From an uncultured Mucilaginibacter sp. (GTDB lineage: Bacteria > Bacteroidota > Bacteroidia > Sphingobacteriales > Sphingobacteriaceae), in the NCBI GenBank assembly GCA_903885865.1, contig CAISKH010000500.1, positions 1 to 17,681 on the forward strand: DNA of 17,681 nt. Direction: 5' to 3'. The position numbers and the translations under genes are program-made. Shown here piece by piece: positions 1 through 7,861 of this stretch (position 1 is its first letter; each line of letters opens with the position of its first letter). Under the pieces are notes generated by a model, which did no database searches, was not told where the DNA came from, and saw nothing but the letters and a program-made list of their open reading frames with translations.

Positions 1-1
1 C

Positions 2-202
2 TGGGCAATGGATGCCGCATTGCTTTGGAAAAACGAAACCGTACCACCCAACGTTTACCAGATAGTAGGCGACAACGACCTTATATTTTCCTGTAAAAGA
101 ATTAAAAATGCCACTATAATTAAAGGCGGTACCCACATTATGATCTATGACAATGCCAAACAAATCAATAAATTATTAAAGAAAATTTTGAAAGAAAAAT
201 GA
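2..202 (+). CDS. Alpha/beta hydrolase, C-terminal fragment
   Basis: The reading frame is open from the first bases of the window and ends with TGA at 200-202, so only the last 66 or so residues are visible. They look like the end of an alpha/beta hydrolase. A VGDNDLIF segment matches the strand and turn that carry the acid of the catalytic triad. GGTHIMIYD then fits the loop with the catalytic histidine, followed by a final amphipathic helix rich in lysine (KQINKLLKKILKEK). Substrate and subfamily cannot be read from this fragment. The first in-frame ATG, at position 8, is probably an internal methionine. The stop overlaps the ATG of the next gene (ATGA), so the two are probably translated together. 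Confidence 0.6.
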   Translation, partial: WAMDAALLWKNETVPPNVYQIVGDNDLIFSCKRIKNATIIKGGTHIMIYDNAKQINKLLKKILKEK

Positions 203-801
203 AGCTGCCTGTATCATTTTACCGGCGTACTGATGTGGTTGCTATTAGCCGCGAACTGTTGGGAAAATATTTATTCACCTGCATTAACGGTGAACTAACC
301 GGCGGATATATTGTTGAAACAGAGGCCTATAATGGTATAATTGATAAAGCCTCGCATAGTTTCGGCAACCGCTTAACACCCCGGACTAAAACCATGTACT
401 TGCAGGGCGGCATTGCTTATGTGTACCTATGTTATGGCATACATGAAATGTTTAACATAGTAACATCAGTTGAAGGGCAGCCCCATGCTATTTTAATCCG
501 GGCCATACAACCCACAGATGGCATAGAAATAATGTTAGCACGACGGAATATGGGCGTTTTAAAGCCCAACATTACCTCGGGGCCAGGATCTGTTGCGCAA
601 GCTTTGGATATATCGCGTAATATAAATGCCATAACTCTGCAGAGCGATACCTTATGGATAGAGGATAGGGGGCTTGTTATCCCCGGTGAAAATATTGCGG
701 CAGTGCCGAGGGTAGGGGTGGCCTATGCGGGGGAGGATGCTTTGTTACCTTACCGTTTTTATATAAAAGGCAATATTTACGTAAGCAAACCCAATAAATA
801 G
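199..801 (+). CDS. mpg: 3-methyladenine DNA glycosylase (AAG/MPG family)
   Basis: This 200-residue protein is full length for a bacterial AAG/MPG-type glycosylase, which removes alkylated or deaminated purines (3-methyladenine, hypoxanthine) in cytoplasmic base excision repair. Family motifs are clear: ISRELLGKYL near residues 16-25 and IVETEAYNG at 38-46. E42 is the expected water-activating glutamate and Y44 the base-stacking tyrosine. SHSFGNRLTPRTKTMY at 52-67 and YVYLCYGIHEMFNIV at 74-88 follow, then ILIRAIQP with the conserved arginine. The start overlaps the stop of the upstream hydrolase gene by four bases, which suggests translational coupling. The stop lies one base from the stop of the convergent MATE gene, with no terminator between them. 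Identification is by family motifs and is confident; exact substrate range is not. Confidence 0.93.
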   Translation: MKLPVSFYRRTDVVAISRELLGKYLFTCINGELTGGYIVETEAYNGIIDKASHSFGNRLTPRTKTMYLQGGIAYVYLCYGIHEMFNIVTSVEGQPHAILIRAIQPTDGIEIMLARRNMGVLKPNITSGPGSVAQALDISRNINAITLQSDTLWIEDRGLVIPGENIAAVPRVGVAYAGEDALLPYRFYIKGNIYVSKPNK

Positions 802-802
802 A

Positions 803-2182
803 TCAATCCTTCGCAATTATGATAGTTTGATGATCGCGGTGGTGTTTACTGATGCGTTTAAAGCGGATAAACAACAATACAGCCGATACCATTAAACCTA
901 ATACCAGGCCGTACCATACGCCGGCAATTCCCCATTTTAAATGTATTCCCCAATAGTACCCTATAGGCAAGCCTACCACCCAATACGCTAAAAAGGTGAT
1001 TACGGTAGGGATATTAACATCACCCATGCCTCTTAAAATCCCGAGGCCAACAACTTGTGTACCATCAAATAACTGGAATATAGCTGCTATGATAAGTAAC
1101 TGTGCTGCAATGAGTATAACTTTGTTATCTGAAGTATACATCCAGGGTAGTAAATGGTTGCCAAACGTAAACAACAGCGCTGTTATGCTCATAAATACCA
1201 ATACCAAATGATAGCTGGCGGTGGTTGATAACCTCAAGCTTTTATGATCTTTTACGCCAAAATAGTTGCCTGATTTAATTGCAGCGCCGGCAGATAAGCC
1301 GCTGGACATCATATAAGTAATAGAAGCCAGGTTAATGGCTATTTGATGCGCTGCAAGCTGCACAAGCCCTATAGTCCCGATAATAACAGCGGCAGCGCTG
1401 AAAGCGCTTATTTCAAATGTGTACTGCAAAGCTACCGGAGCACCGATCTTCAATATTTTTATGCTGCGCAAACGGTCAATATTCATCAAGGCAAATCCCT
1501 TTAGATATTGTTTAAAGTTTTTCGACCTAAAAACATATATCCCCATAACCAAAGCCATTGTGCAACGGTCTATCAATGTACTGTAGCCAACGCCCATGAT
1601 GCCCATTGGGTGAATGCCAAATAAACCCTTTACAAAGGTTATTCCCAAACATATATTTAATATATTACCCCAAATGGATATCATCATAGCTTGTTTAGTG
1701 AACCCAAGCCCCTCGGCAAATTGTTTGAATGTATTAAATATCAGCATCGGGATCACCGATGATGCCAGCAGCATTAAAAATGGCTTTGCCTGTTTTACTA
1801 CCTCGGTGGATTGATGTAAATGATCAAGAAAAAAAATCGAGCCAAATGCAACCATTCCAAAAAGCACTATCCCGCTTAAAACATTAATAAACAAACTATT
1901 GGAAAGTAATTGACCGCATTCTGCAAATTCTTTGCGGCTATTATGCTGGGCTATTAAAGGAGTGGAGCCGTAGGATATACCTATGCCGATGATGAGGGGG
2001 ACTACAAAAATACTGCTTGCTAATGATACAGCTGCTAAACTCACAGTTCCGGCAAAATGGCCAACTATTATGGTATCAGAGGTTTGAACCAATGTATGAC
2101 CAAGCTGTGAGATCACCACAGGTATGGCCAGCCGCAAGTTGTCACTGTAATATGATCTGTATTTGTTATAGAAGGAGCTCAT
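803..2182 (-). CDS. MATE family multidrug/sodium efflux transporter
   Basis: A 459-residue, very hydrophobic protein of the length and two-half layout usual for MATE (NorM/DinF-like) exporters, with about twelve membrane helices. The N-terminal half starts with AIPVVISQLGHTLVQTSDTIIVGHFAG, a typical MATE first-helix region. The second half begins near the KIGAPVALQY segment, which has the same logic (ig-P-v-lq), as expected from the internal duplication. These transporters expel cationic drugs or metabolites in exchange for Na+ or H+ across the inner membrane. The substrate is not predictable here. The gene is the last of a four-gene minus-strand operon, 11 bases behind the AlbA_2 gene, and its stop sits one base from the convergent glycosylase gene. 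It ends in a short basic cytoplasmic tail. Confidence 0.92.
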   Translation of the reverse strand: MSSFYNKYRSYYSDNLRLAIPVVISQLGHTLVQTSDTIIVGHFAGTVSLAAVSLASSIFVVPLIIGIGISYGSTPLIAQHNSRKEFAECGQLLSNSLFINVLSGIVLFGMVAFGSIFFLDHLHQSTEVVKQAKPFLMLLASSVIPMLIFNTFKQFAEGLGFTKQAMMISIWGNILNICLGITFVKGLFGIHPMGIMGVGYSTLIDRCTMALVMGIYVFRSKNFKQYLKGFALMNIDRLRSIKILKIGAPVALQYTFEISAFSAAAVIIGTIGLVQLAAHQIAINLASITYMMSSGLSAGAAIKSGNYFGVKDHKSLRLSTTASYHLVLVFMSITALLFTFGNHLLPWMYTSDNKVILIAAQLLIIAAIFQLFDGTQVVGLGILRGMGDVNIPTVITFLAYWVVGLPIGYYWGIHLKWGIAGVWYGLVLGLMVSAVLLFIRFKRISKHHRDHQTIIIAKD

Positions 2183-2193
2183 TGCAAAAGCGA

Positions 2194-2829
2194 TCAGTCG
2201 GCGGTATAATATTCTTCTTTTTCGGTAGTATGTATACGTATCACACCCGAAAGCACCATATTTACCAATATGCGCTGTGCCGCCCGGCGGCTAACCTTAA
2301 TTAGTTCACAGTATTCCTTAACGGTAATACGGCTTGTTTTTTCCAGGTATTCAAGCAATGCTTTTTCTTTGGAGGAATATTCAATAAATACGCCATTTTT
2401 ATTAGCCGACTGTTTAAGTACATCAACAACTATTTTGCTGGCCAACACACTTTTATCTTTAACACGAACGTACACCCACCATTTTCTGTCTTCGGCCAAA
2501 GCATAATGAGGTTTAACAGCGCTTTCGGGTATATCAACCACTAAAACAAGTTTATCATCTACATAAACTTCTTCAAAAACTGGTTCAAGGGCCGGTTTTG
2601 CATAAAAATGAGCCGCTTTGGTGATCATATAACGCTCTTCATCTTCAGATTTTACCCCATTTATTGTTCCATCGTCGGCTACGCCTATCAATAAACGTCC
2701 GCCTTTATTGTTTGCAAATGATACCATTGTGCGCGCTATTTTTTCGCAGCTGGTAATGGTTTTCTTAAAGTCAAGAGATATACTTTCGCCCTCAAAAATC
2801 AGCTTTTTAATGTTCATTTTCTTTATCAT
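2194..2829 (-). CDS. AlbA_2-domain ATP-binding protein with C-terminal winged helix
   Basis: The product is 207-211 residues. Its N-terminal 140 residues look like the AlbA_2 (Schlafen-like, Pfam PF04326) domain: GESISLDFKKT near residue 10, SFANNKGGRLLIGVADDGTINGV at 33-55 and a conserved VYVRVKDKS strand near 115-123. The C-terminal 60 residues (ITVKEYCELIKVSRRAAQRILVNMVLSGVIRI) form a winged helix-turn-helix with a recognition-helix pattern, so it is probably a DNA-binding regulator. AlbA_2 proteins of this size are widespread in Bacteroidota and mostly uncharacterised. Two starts are possible: ATG at 2829, or ATG at 2817 (MNIKKLIFEGE), which has an A-rich leader (AAAGAAA) and fits the usual domain start better. 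With the 2817 start the gene overlaps the upstream GNAT gene by 11 bases. Family is fairly sure; function is unknown. Confidence 0.82.
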   Translation of the reverse strand: MIKKMNIKKLIFEGESISLDFKKTITSCEKIARTMVSFANNKGGRLLIGVADDGTINGVKSEDEERYMITKAAHFYAKPALEPVFEEVYVDDKLVLVVDIPESAVKPHYALAEDRKWWVYVRVKDKSVLASKIVVDVLKQSANKNGVFIEYSSKEKALLEYLEKTSRITVKEYCELIKVSRRAAQRILVNMVLSGVIRIHTTEKEEYYTAD

Positions 2830-3280
2830 TAACCGGGTAGGGCGTAAATATTTCCATCCATCTTTCAGGGCGGCTTATTGGTGTAAATCCAAACTGGCTG
2901 TATAATCCCTGGGCATCAGCGGTAGCCAGCGACCAGCGCCTTAACCCCTGCAATTCGGGATGACCGGTAATGGTTTGCATTAACCATTTCGATAAGCCTT
3001 TGCCCCGATATTGGGGTAAAATAAACACATCGGCAATATAGGCAAAAGTGGCTTTATCGCTAATAGCTCGAGCAAATCCAACCTGGTTTTTATTATAATA
3101 TATGCCAAAGCATAACGAGTTCTCTATAGCCGTTTTTAGCCGTGCTGCGGGTATACCTTTTGCCCAATAGGAATCATTGCTTAAATAAGCATAGATCAGC
3201 TCAAAATTTAACAGGTTTTTATCTGTCGAAATATAAAATCCTTTATCCAGGAAGGTTTTGTCATTTAAAAACAGTTTCAT
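2807..3280 (-). CDS. GNAT family N-acetyltransferase
   Basis: With the start at 3280 the protein has 157 residues. The GNAT fold is shown by the beta-4/alpha-3 acetyl-CoA site at about 86-100: FILPQYRGKGLSKWLM carries the Q-x-x-G-x-G/A pyrophosphate loop (Q90, G93, G95). It is preceded by GFARAISDKATFAYIADV and followed by the GLYSQFGFTP segment near 125, typical of motif B. It probably transfers an acetyl group from acetyl-CoA to a small-molecule amine in the cytoplasm; the substrate is unknown. The frame is open to an earlier ATG at 3313. The extra 11 residues (MCATLILLKVI) are unlike the family's start and would overlap the upstream gene by 53 bases, so 3280 is preferred. It is the second gene of a four-gene operon and overlaps the upstream gene by 20 bases and the AlbA_2 gene downstream. 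Confidence 0.85.
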   Translation of the reverse strand: MKLFLNDKTFLDKGFYISTDKNLLNFELIYAYLSNDSYWAKGIPAARLKTAIENSLCFGIYYNKNQVGFARAISDKATFAYIADVFILPQYRGKGLSKWLMQTITGHPELQGLRRWSLATADAQGLYSQFGFTPISRPERWMEIFTPYPVNDKENEH

Positions 3281-3752
3281 TATCACTTTCAATAAAATCA
3301 AGGTTGCGCACATAAACTTCGACCGTCACAACTACACACACTTCGCCGGTTTCATTATAAATATCAATCGGATGAGTTTTTACATATTTGCCGGCGGTAT
3401 ATAATATTTGTTCAGCTTCTGTTATATCTTCGTCACTTAAATTGATACTGAACCGCAATTTACTCAACCCGGGCTTTAAAAACTGTATTCCGGCCGATTT
3501 TGACCATGCTATTACTTTATGGCCTTTATTGGTAAGTACCTGGTAAAAAAGGATCGGAAAAAAGGGGTCGGCAGCAGAAAAAATAGTACCACCGAAAATT
3601 GAATTGTTATAGTTGCGGTTAAAAAAGCTTTTATTGATCTTTACATTTACGCCGCGGAACCCTTTATCGAACCCAACTACCCAAATTCGTTGAAAAAAAA
3701 ATGGCGGGTAAAACCGCATTACCCATTTCGATAAACCTTCCGATACAACCAT
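3261..3752 (-). CDS. DUF4442 hotdog-fold protein (thioesterase-like)
   Basis: A 163-residue protein resembling DUF4442, a hotdog-fold family related to PaaI/YiiD-type acyl-CoA thioesterases. Matching features are the amphipathic N-terminus with FYPPFFFQRIWVVGFDKGFRG, the NRNYNNSIFGGTIFSAADPFF stretch near residues 49-69 (N-x-x-G/S-t-x-f-x-g-a, the usual hotdog central-helix region) and strands around WSKSAGIQFLKPG and GEVCVVVTVEVYVRN. No catalytic residue can be assigned with confidence and no substrate is known. It is the first gene of the minus-strand operon DUF4442 - GNAT - AlbA_2 - MATE. The upstream region contains a 15-base dyad that could be an operator. The frame ends with TGA at 3261 inside the following gene. 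Confidence 0.75.
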   Translation of the reverse strand: MVVSEGLSKWVMRFYPPFFFQRIWVVGFDKGFRGVNVKINKSFFNRNYNNSIFGGTIFSAADPFFPILFYQVLTNKGHKVIAWSKSAGIQFLKPGLSKLRFSINLSDEDITEAEQILYTAGKYVKTHPIDIYNETGEVCVVVTVEVYVRNLDFIESDNETVFK

Positions 3753-3826
3753 AGCGTTTAAATATCGAAATTAAAATCTAATACCAAAACATCTCTGAAT
3801 ATTATCTTAATGAATTTGTCACATAA

Positions 3827-3841
3827 TTAACATTATGTTAA
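3827..3841. promoter_or_regulatory. 15-base dyad upstream of the four-gene operon
   Basis: TTAACAT-T-ATGTTAA is a perfect inverted repeat (7-base arms, 1-base centre). It lies 75 bases upstream of the DUF4442 start and downstream of the TPR gene's terminator. A second overlapping dyad, ACATAA...TTATGT, covers 3821-3838. The size and position suit a dimeric repressor's operator or part of the promoter. The role is inferred; AT-rich sequence makes small dyads common by chance. No clear TAnnTTTG box was found for this operon. Confidence 0.3.
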
Positions 3842-3856
3842 GTAATACTATATTTT

Positions 3857-3892
3857 AAAAACCCACATGTTAAGCAGGCTTTTAAAATGTGG
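3857..3892 (-). terminator. Rho-independent terminator after the TPR gene
   Basis: Read on the minus strand, a CCACAT stem (3892-3887) pairs perfectly with ATGTGG (3868-3863) and is followed directly by GTTTTT. The hairpin begins only 3 bases after the TPR stop codon at 3896. The loop of 18 bases is long, but part of it (AAGC/GCTT) could extend the fold. It would separate the TPR transcript from the following DUF4442 operon. Confidence 0.5.
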
Positions 3893-3895
3893 CCC

Positions 3896-5158
3896 CTATT
3901 TGGCTGCGGTAGGTAACGCTTCTATTTTTTTCTGTATCTCATTAGCATGTGTAAGATCTTTAGTACCCATATAATAAGTTTTCAAATATGTTAACGCGTC
4001 TATTGAGTTAGGTTTCAATTCAACGGCCTTTAATAAATACGGTTTAGCCAAATTAAACATCGCAGTTGATTTTTCGATATCAGCGTCATATTCTTTTTGT
4101 TTACTTAAAGGTAAATTCTGAGCAATGTTAAACATATCAATAGCTGGACTCATCAAAGAGAACCCAAGATTTAAATTAGCTTCATAATAATTCGGGTCGA
4201 TCTCAACACCTTTCATATACATATCGCATGCTTTTTTTAAATTATCATCTTTTTTAGCTTGTAAGGCGGCTTTGGCGGTAACATCTTTTGTTTTTTTGAT
4301 ATCCTTGTCTATTGCTTCATTAAATATCGAATAGGTTAATCCGGCATAATAATATAATATTTTATTCTTAGGGTCATTAGCTATAGCGGCTTGAAGCTTT
4401 GCAAGAGCCTCCTGTTGCTTGCCCTGTTGCAGGCTTAGCTCAATTTCCTTTTTACGCAGATCAGAATTTGTAGGATATTTTTGTATCCCTTCCCCAAGTG
4501 TTTTTAATGCCGTTGTAGTATCCTTTTGTCTCATGTATATTGCTGATAACTCAAGATATACATTTGCGTTTTTGGAGAACCTGGTTGTGAGCAGCTTGGT
4601 ATAACTAGTAATAGCTGCAGGATAATTTTCTGCGTCTACTGCTGCAATGCCCGAATAATATATAGCATTTGTATCTGTTGGGAAAGCCTGCCGGTAATAC
4701 TCGAATGCACGATAAGCCTGGTCATATTTTTTTTGCCCATACAGCTTAACCCCTTTATTTAATTGGTATTGGGCCAAAAGTGTTTTGGCATTATCTATCA
4801 TTTTTTTATTGTCTCCTTTATCTAATTCCTGAGCTTTTTTTAATGCTTCGTCAGCCGTATTAAATAATGGAGCGGTTCTGGCCTGTGAAGTATCATTTAA
4901 GGCCAATGCAGCATAAATCGATCCTTTTACGGCATATGTTTCAGCAAGTTCGGACGTTTTTTTATTTGCAGCTGCTTTGTCTATTGCTATTTTAGCTGTA
5001 TTAAGGCTTATTGTTGCCAAAGATGATGCTGCCCCTGTTTTATTAAGCAAATCATATTTTTCATATGCTTCTCTTGCATCTTTTAATTCGCCTTTTTGCG
5101 CAGATGCTATTGTTGTAACTAAGCCCAACAGGCCTGCTATCAAAAATTTAATTCTCAT
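3896..5158 (-). CDS. Exported TPR repeat protein downstream of gyrA
   Basis: A 420-residue protein with a classical signal peptide (MRIKFLIAGLLGLVTTIASA, probable cleavage after A20), so it acts in the periplasm or at the outer membrane. After a helical N-terminal region, tetratricopeptide-like repeats run from about 130 to 335. Examples are VKLYGQKKYDQAYRAFEYYR, AENYPAAITSYTKLLTT, QKDTTTALKTLGEGIQKYP, QGKQQEALAKLQAAIANDP and a final EIDPNYYEANLNLGFSL. Such repeats bind other proteins; no enzymatic motif is seen. The protein is very rich in Lys and Ala. It follows gyrA on the same strand with a 165-base gap that contains its own promoter match, so it is probably transcribed separately. Specific function is not recognisable. 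Confidence 0.85.
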   Translation of the reverse strand: MRIKFLIAGLLGLVTTIASAQKGELKDAREAYEKYDLLNKTGAASSLATISLNTAKIAIDKAAANKKTSELAETYAVKGSIYAALALNDTSQARTAPLFNTADEALKKAQELDKGDNKKMIDNAKTLLAQYQLNKGVKLYGQKKYDQAYRAFEYYRQAFPTDTNAIYYSGIAAVDAENYPAAITSYTKLLTTRFSKNANVYLELSAIYMRQKDTTTALKTLGEGIQKYPTNSDLRKKEIELSLQQGKQQEALAKLQAAIANDPKNKILYYYAGLTYSIFNEAIDKDIKKTKDVTAKAALQAKKDDNLKKACDMYMKGVEIDPNYYEANLNLGFSLMSPAIDMFNIAQNLPLSKQKEYDADIEKSTAMFNLAKPYLLKAVELKPNSIDALTYLKTYYMGTKDLTHANEIQKKIEALPTAAK

Positions 5159-5237
5159 GATTGTTTATTGATTGGTTAACTGTTTAATTTATTATTTGGT
5201 TCATTTTTTTATCCTGTCTCTAACTGCCAAAGTAATC

Positions 5238-5263
5238 CCATCTTAGCATATTTATAAAGATGG
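5238..5263 (-). other. Stem-loop in the TPR gene leader
   Basis: CCATCTT (5238-5244) and AAGATGG (5257-5263) form a perfect 7-bp stem with a 12-base loop. It lies after the gyrA stop and inside the predicted 5' leader of the TPR mRNA. No T-run follows on the minus strand, so it is a poor terminator for gyrA. It may be a leader structure or chance. Confidence 0.25.
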
Positions 5264-5282
5264 TTATAACGATTTGCTAATA

Positions 5283-5314
5283 CAAAGATACAATATCGGG
5301 ATTAATTACCTAAA
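5283..5314 (-). promoter_or_regulatory. Bacteroidota-type promoter of the TPR gene
   Basis: On the minus strand TATCTTTG (5290-5283) is an exact match to the -7 box TAnnTTTG. TTTA (5314-5311), one base off the TTTG -33 box, lies 20 bases upstream. Transcription would start near 5277, giving a leader of about 118 bases. The -33 box lies just beyond the gyrA stop, so the TPR gene can be expressed independently of gyrA. Confidence 0.55.
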
Positions 5315-5323
5315 GTCATAGTT

Positions 5324-7861
5324 TTATTCAATTATATTACCGGGCGTTGGTTCTGTACCGGGATTTTCAGCATCAATTTCAATATCATCCTCTTCATCAT
5401 GCTCTATTTTTGCTACCGATGCTATTTCATCATCGCCCTTCAGCGTGATCAGCCTCACTCCTTGCGTTGCACGGCCCATAGTTCTTAATTCACTAATAGC
5501 GATGCGTATAATTATGCCCGATTTATTAATGATCATCAGGTCTTCTTTATCTGTAACACCCTTTATAGCTACCAGGTTGCCTGTTTTATCGGTAATATTC
5601 AATGTTTTAACACCCTTTCCGCCACGGTTGGTCACCCGGTAATCGTCAATATCGGTACGTTTGCCGTAGCCCTTTTCTGATACCACCAATACCGTAGTTT
5701 CCGGGTTATCAATACTGATCATTCCCACCACCTCATCCTGTTCGTTCTCCAGTGTAATACCTCTTACACCAGTAGCTGTACGGCCCATTGGCCGTACTTT
5801 CGATTCATTAAAACGTATTGCCCGTCCTGATTTCAGCGCCATTACAATTTCACTGGTTCCGCTGGTTAAGTTTGCTTCCAGCAGCGAATCGCCTTCATTA
5901 ACATTAATGGCGTTAATACCATTTGCGCGCGGACGTGAATAGGCTTCGAGCGAAGTTTTCTTGATAACGCCTTTTTTGGTACACATAATAATAAAGTTGT
6001 TCTCGAGGTACTCCTTATCCTTCAGGTTAACCACTTTAATATATGCCTTGATGTTTTCTTCCTTCGGGATATTGATAATGTTCTGAATAGCACGACCCTT
6101 AGAGGTACGTGAGCCTTCCGGAATTTCAAATACCCGGAGCCAGAAACATTGTCCCGATTCGGTAAAGAACAGCATATAATTATGGTTCGACGCGATCAGT
6201 AAGTGTTCAATAAAGTCGGCATCACGGCTATTGCTGCCCAACGACCCCTTGCCTCCCCTGCCCTGCCTGCGGTATTCGGTAAGCGGTGTGCGTTTAATAT
6301 ATCCTTCGTGCGAAATGGTAATTACAACATCTTCATCCTCAATAAAATCTTCGGTTTGCATTTCTGCCGATGAGTGTACCATTTCTGTTTTACGTTCATC
6401 GCCGTATTTTTCTTTTATTTCTAAAAGCTCGTCCTTAATGATCTGCATTCTTAAACCTTCATCCCCAAGGATAGAGTTCAGTTGATCTATCAGCTTCATT
6501 AAACCTTCGTACTCATCTTTTATCTTATCACGCTCCAGTCCGGTTAACCGCCTTAAGGTCATATCCAGAATGGCCCGCGCCTGTATGTCGCTTAAGCCAA
6601 ATTCGGCCATCAATCCTTCCCGGGCCTCATCAGGTGTTTGCGAAGCGCGGATAAGTTTAATTACTTCATCCAAATGATCTAAAGCGATCAATAAACCTTC
6701 TAAAACATGGGCGCGTTTCTGTGCCTCAGCTAATTCAAATTTGGTGCGGCGTATAACAACCTCGTGCCTGTGCTCAACAAAATGATGTATCAGATCCCTT
6801 AAATTCAGCATCATTGGCCGGCCATGCACCAGCGCAATATTATTTACGCTGAACGATGTTTGCAGGGCGGTGTATTTAAACAAATTATTTAATACAATGG
6901 CTGCATTTGCCTCACGCTTAATCTCATATACAATACGAATACCTTCCCGGTTTGATTCATCCCTGATAGCCGATATGCCTTCGAGTTTTTTATCATTCAC
7001 CAAATCGGCGGTACGCTCTATCATCAGGCCTTTATTTACCTGGTAAGGGATCTCGGTTACGATGATACGTTCGCGGTCACTGCCATGCGTTTCAATTTCG
7101 GCACGGGCGCGCAGCACAACGCGGCCGCGGCCGGTTTCTAAAGCCTCGCGCGGGCCCTCAAAGCCATAAATAATGCCTCCTGTTGGGAAATCGGGGCCCT
7201 TAACATATTTCATAAGCTCGGTAACCTCGATATTGCGGTTATCGATCAAAGCCATAGTGGCATCAATTACCTCTGATAAATTATGCGGCGCCATATTAGT
7301 GGCCATACCCACCGCTATACCCGACGCGCCGTTTACCAGTAAATTGGGAAACTTTGCCGGTAAAACAGTTGGCTCCTGTAGCGAGTCGTCAAAGTTTAGC
7401 TGGTAATCAATAGTATCTTTGTTAATATCAGCCAGCATTTCTTCGGCTATTTTTTCCAGTCTTGCCTCGGTATACCGCATAGCCGCCGGGTTATCACCGT
7501 CAATCGAGCCGTAGTTGCCCTGGCCCTCAACCAGCGGGTAGCGCAAACTCCACTCCTGCGCCATACGCACCATGGTATCATATACCGATGCGTCGCCGTG
7601 CGGGTGGTATTTACCCATTACCTCGCCCACAATACGGGCCGATTTTTTATAAGGTTTGTTGTTGTTTAATCCCAGGTCCAACATACCGAACAGTACGCGC
7701 CTGTGTACGGGTTTTAACCCGTCGCGAACATCAGGCAATGCCCTGGATACGATCACCGACATTGAATAATCAATGTATGCCGACCGCATTTCTTCATCAA
7801 TATTTATCGAAATTATTCTGTCTTCTTTGTGTGGATTATCGTTCTCTGTATCTTCAGCCAT
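5324..7861 (-). CDS. gyrA: DNA gyrase subunit A
   Basis: Full-length GyrA (845 residues), the breaking-rejoining subunit of gyrase, which with GyrB introduces negative supercoils using ATP. The N-terminal domain carries DYSMSVIVSRALPDVRDGLKPVHRR near 31-55, the quinolone-pocket helix HPHGDASVYDTMVRMAQ at 86-102 and AAMRYTEARL with catalytic tyrosine Y130. The C-terminal beta-pinwheel begins near 520. Its GyrA-box-like segment QGRGGKG (533-539), needed for DNA wrapping, deviates at the second position from Q-R/K-R-G-G-K-G. A related NRGGKG repeat appears in a later blade. The protein ends in an acidic, disordered tail typical of the family (EHDEEDDIEIDAE). The quinolone-contact position equal to E. 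coli Ser83 is Ala91, while the Asp87 equivalent is kept as D95. The start MAEDTEND has an A-rich leader (AACAAATAAATAAAA) and no competing upstream ATG was noted. Confidence 0.98.
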   Translation of the reverse strand: MAEDTENDNPHKEDRIISINIDEEMRSAYIDYSMSVIVSRALPDVRDGLKPVHRRVLFGMLDLGLNNNKPYKKSARIVGEVMGKYHPHGDASVYDTMVRMAQEWSLRYPLVEGQGNYGSIDGDNPAAMRYTEARLEKIAEEMLADINKDTIDYQLNFDDSLQEPTVLPAKFPNLLVNGASGIAVGMATNMAPHNLSEVIDATMALIDNRNIEVTELMKYVKGPDFPTGGIIYGFEGPREALETGRGRVVLRARAEIETHGSDRERIIVTEIPYQVNKGLMIERTADLVNDKKLEGISAIRDESNREGIRIVYEIKREANAAIVLNNLFKYTALQTSFSVNNIALVHGRPMMLNLRDLIHHFVEHRHEVVIRRTKFELAEAQKRAHVLEGLLIALDHLDEVIKLIRASQTPDEAREGLMAEFGLSDIQARAILDMTLRRLTGLERDKIKDEYEGLMKLIDQLNSILGDEGLRMQIIKDELLEIKEKYGDERKTEMVHSSAEMQTEDFIEDEDVVITISHEGYIKRTPLTEYRRQGRGGKGSLGSNSRDADFIEHLLIASNHNYMLFFTESGQCFWLRVFEIPEGSRTSKGRAIQNIINIPKEENIKAYIKVVNLKDKEYLENNFIIMCTKKGVIKKTSLEAYSRPRANGINAINVNEGDSLLEANLTSGTSEIVMALKSGRAIRFNESKVRPMGRTATGVRGITLENEQDEVVGMISIDNPETTVLVVSEKGYGKRTDIDDYRVTNRGGKGVKTLNITDKTGNLVAIKGVTDKEDLMIINKSGIIIRIAISELRTMGRATQGVRLITLKGDDEIASVAKIEHDEEDDIEIDAENPGTEPTPGNIIE

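Noticed and set aside
2017..2304. Plus-strand 95-codon frame over the MATE/AlbA_2 junction
   Set aside because: Overlaps two real genes on the other strand and has no motif or translation signal.
3281..3313. Upstream ATG extending the GNAT protein by 11 residues
   Set aside because: The extension is translated from inside the DUF4442 gene and does not resemble a GNAT N-terminus; MKLFLNDKTF at 3280 is the better start.
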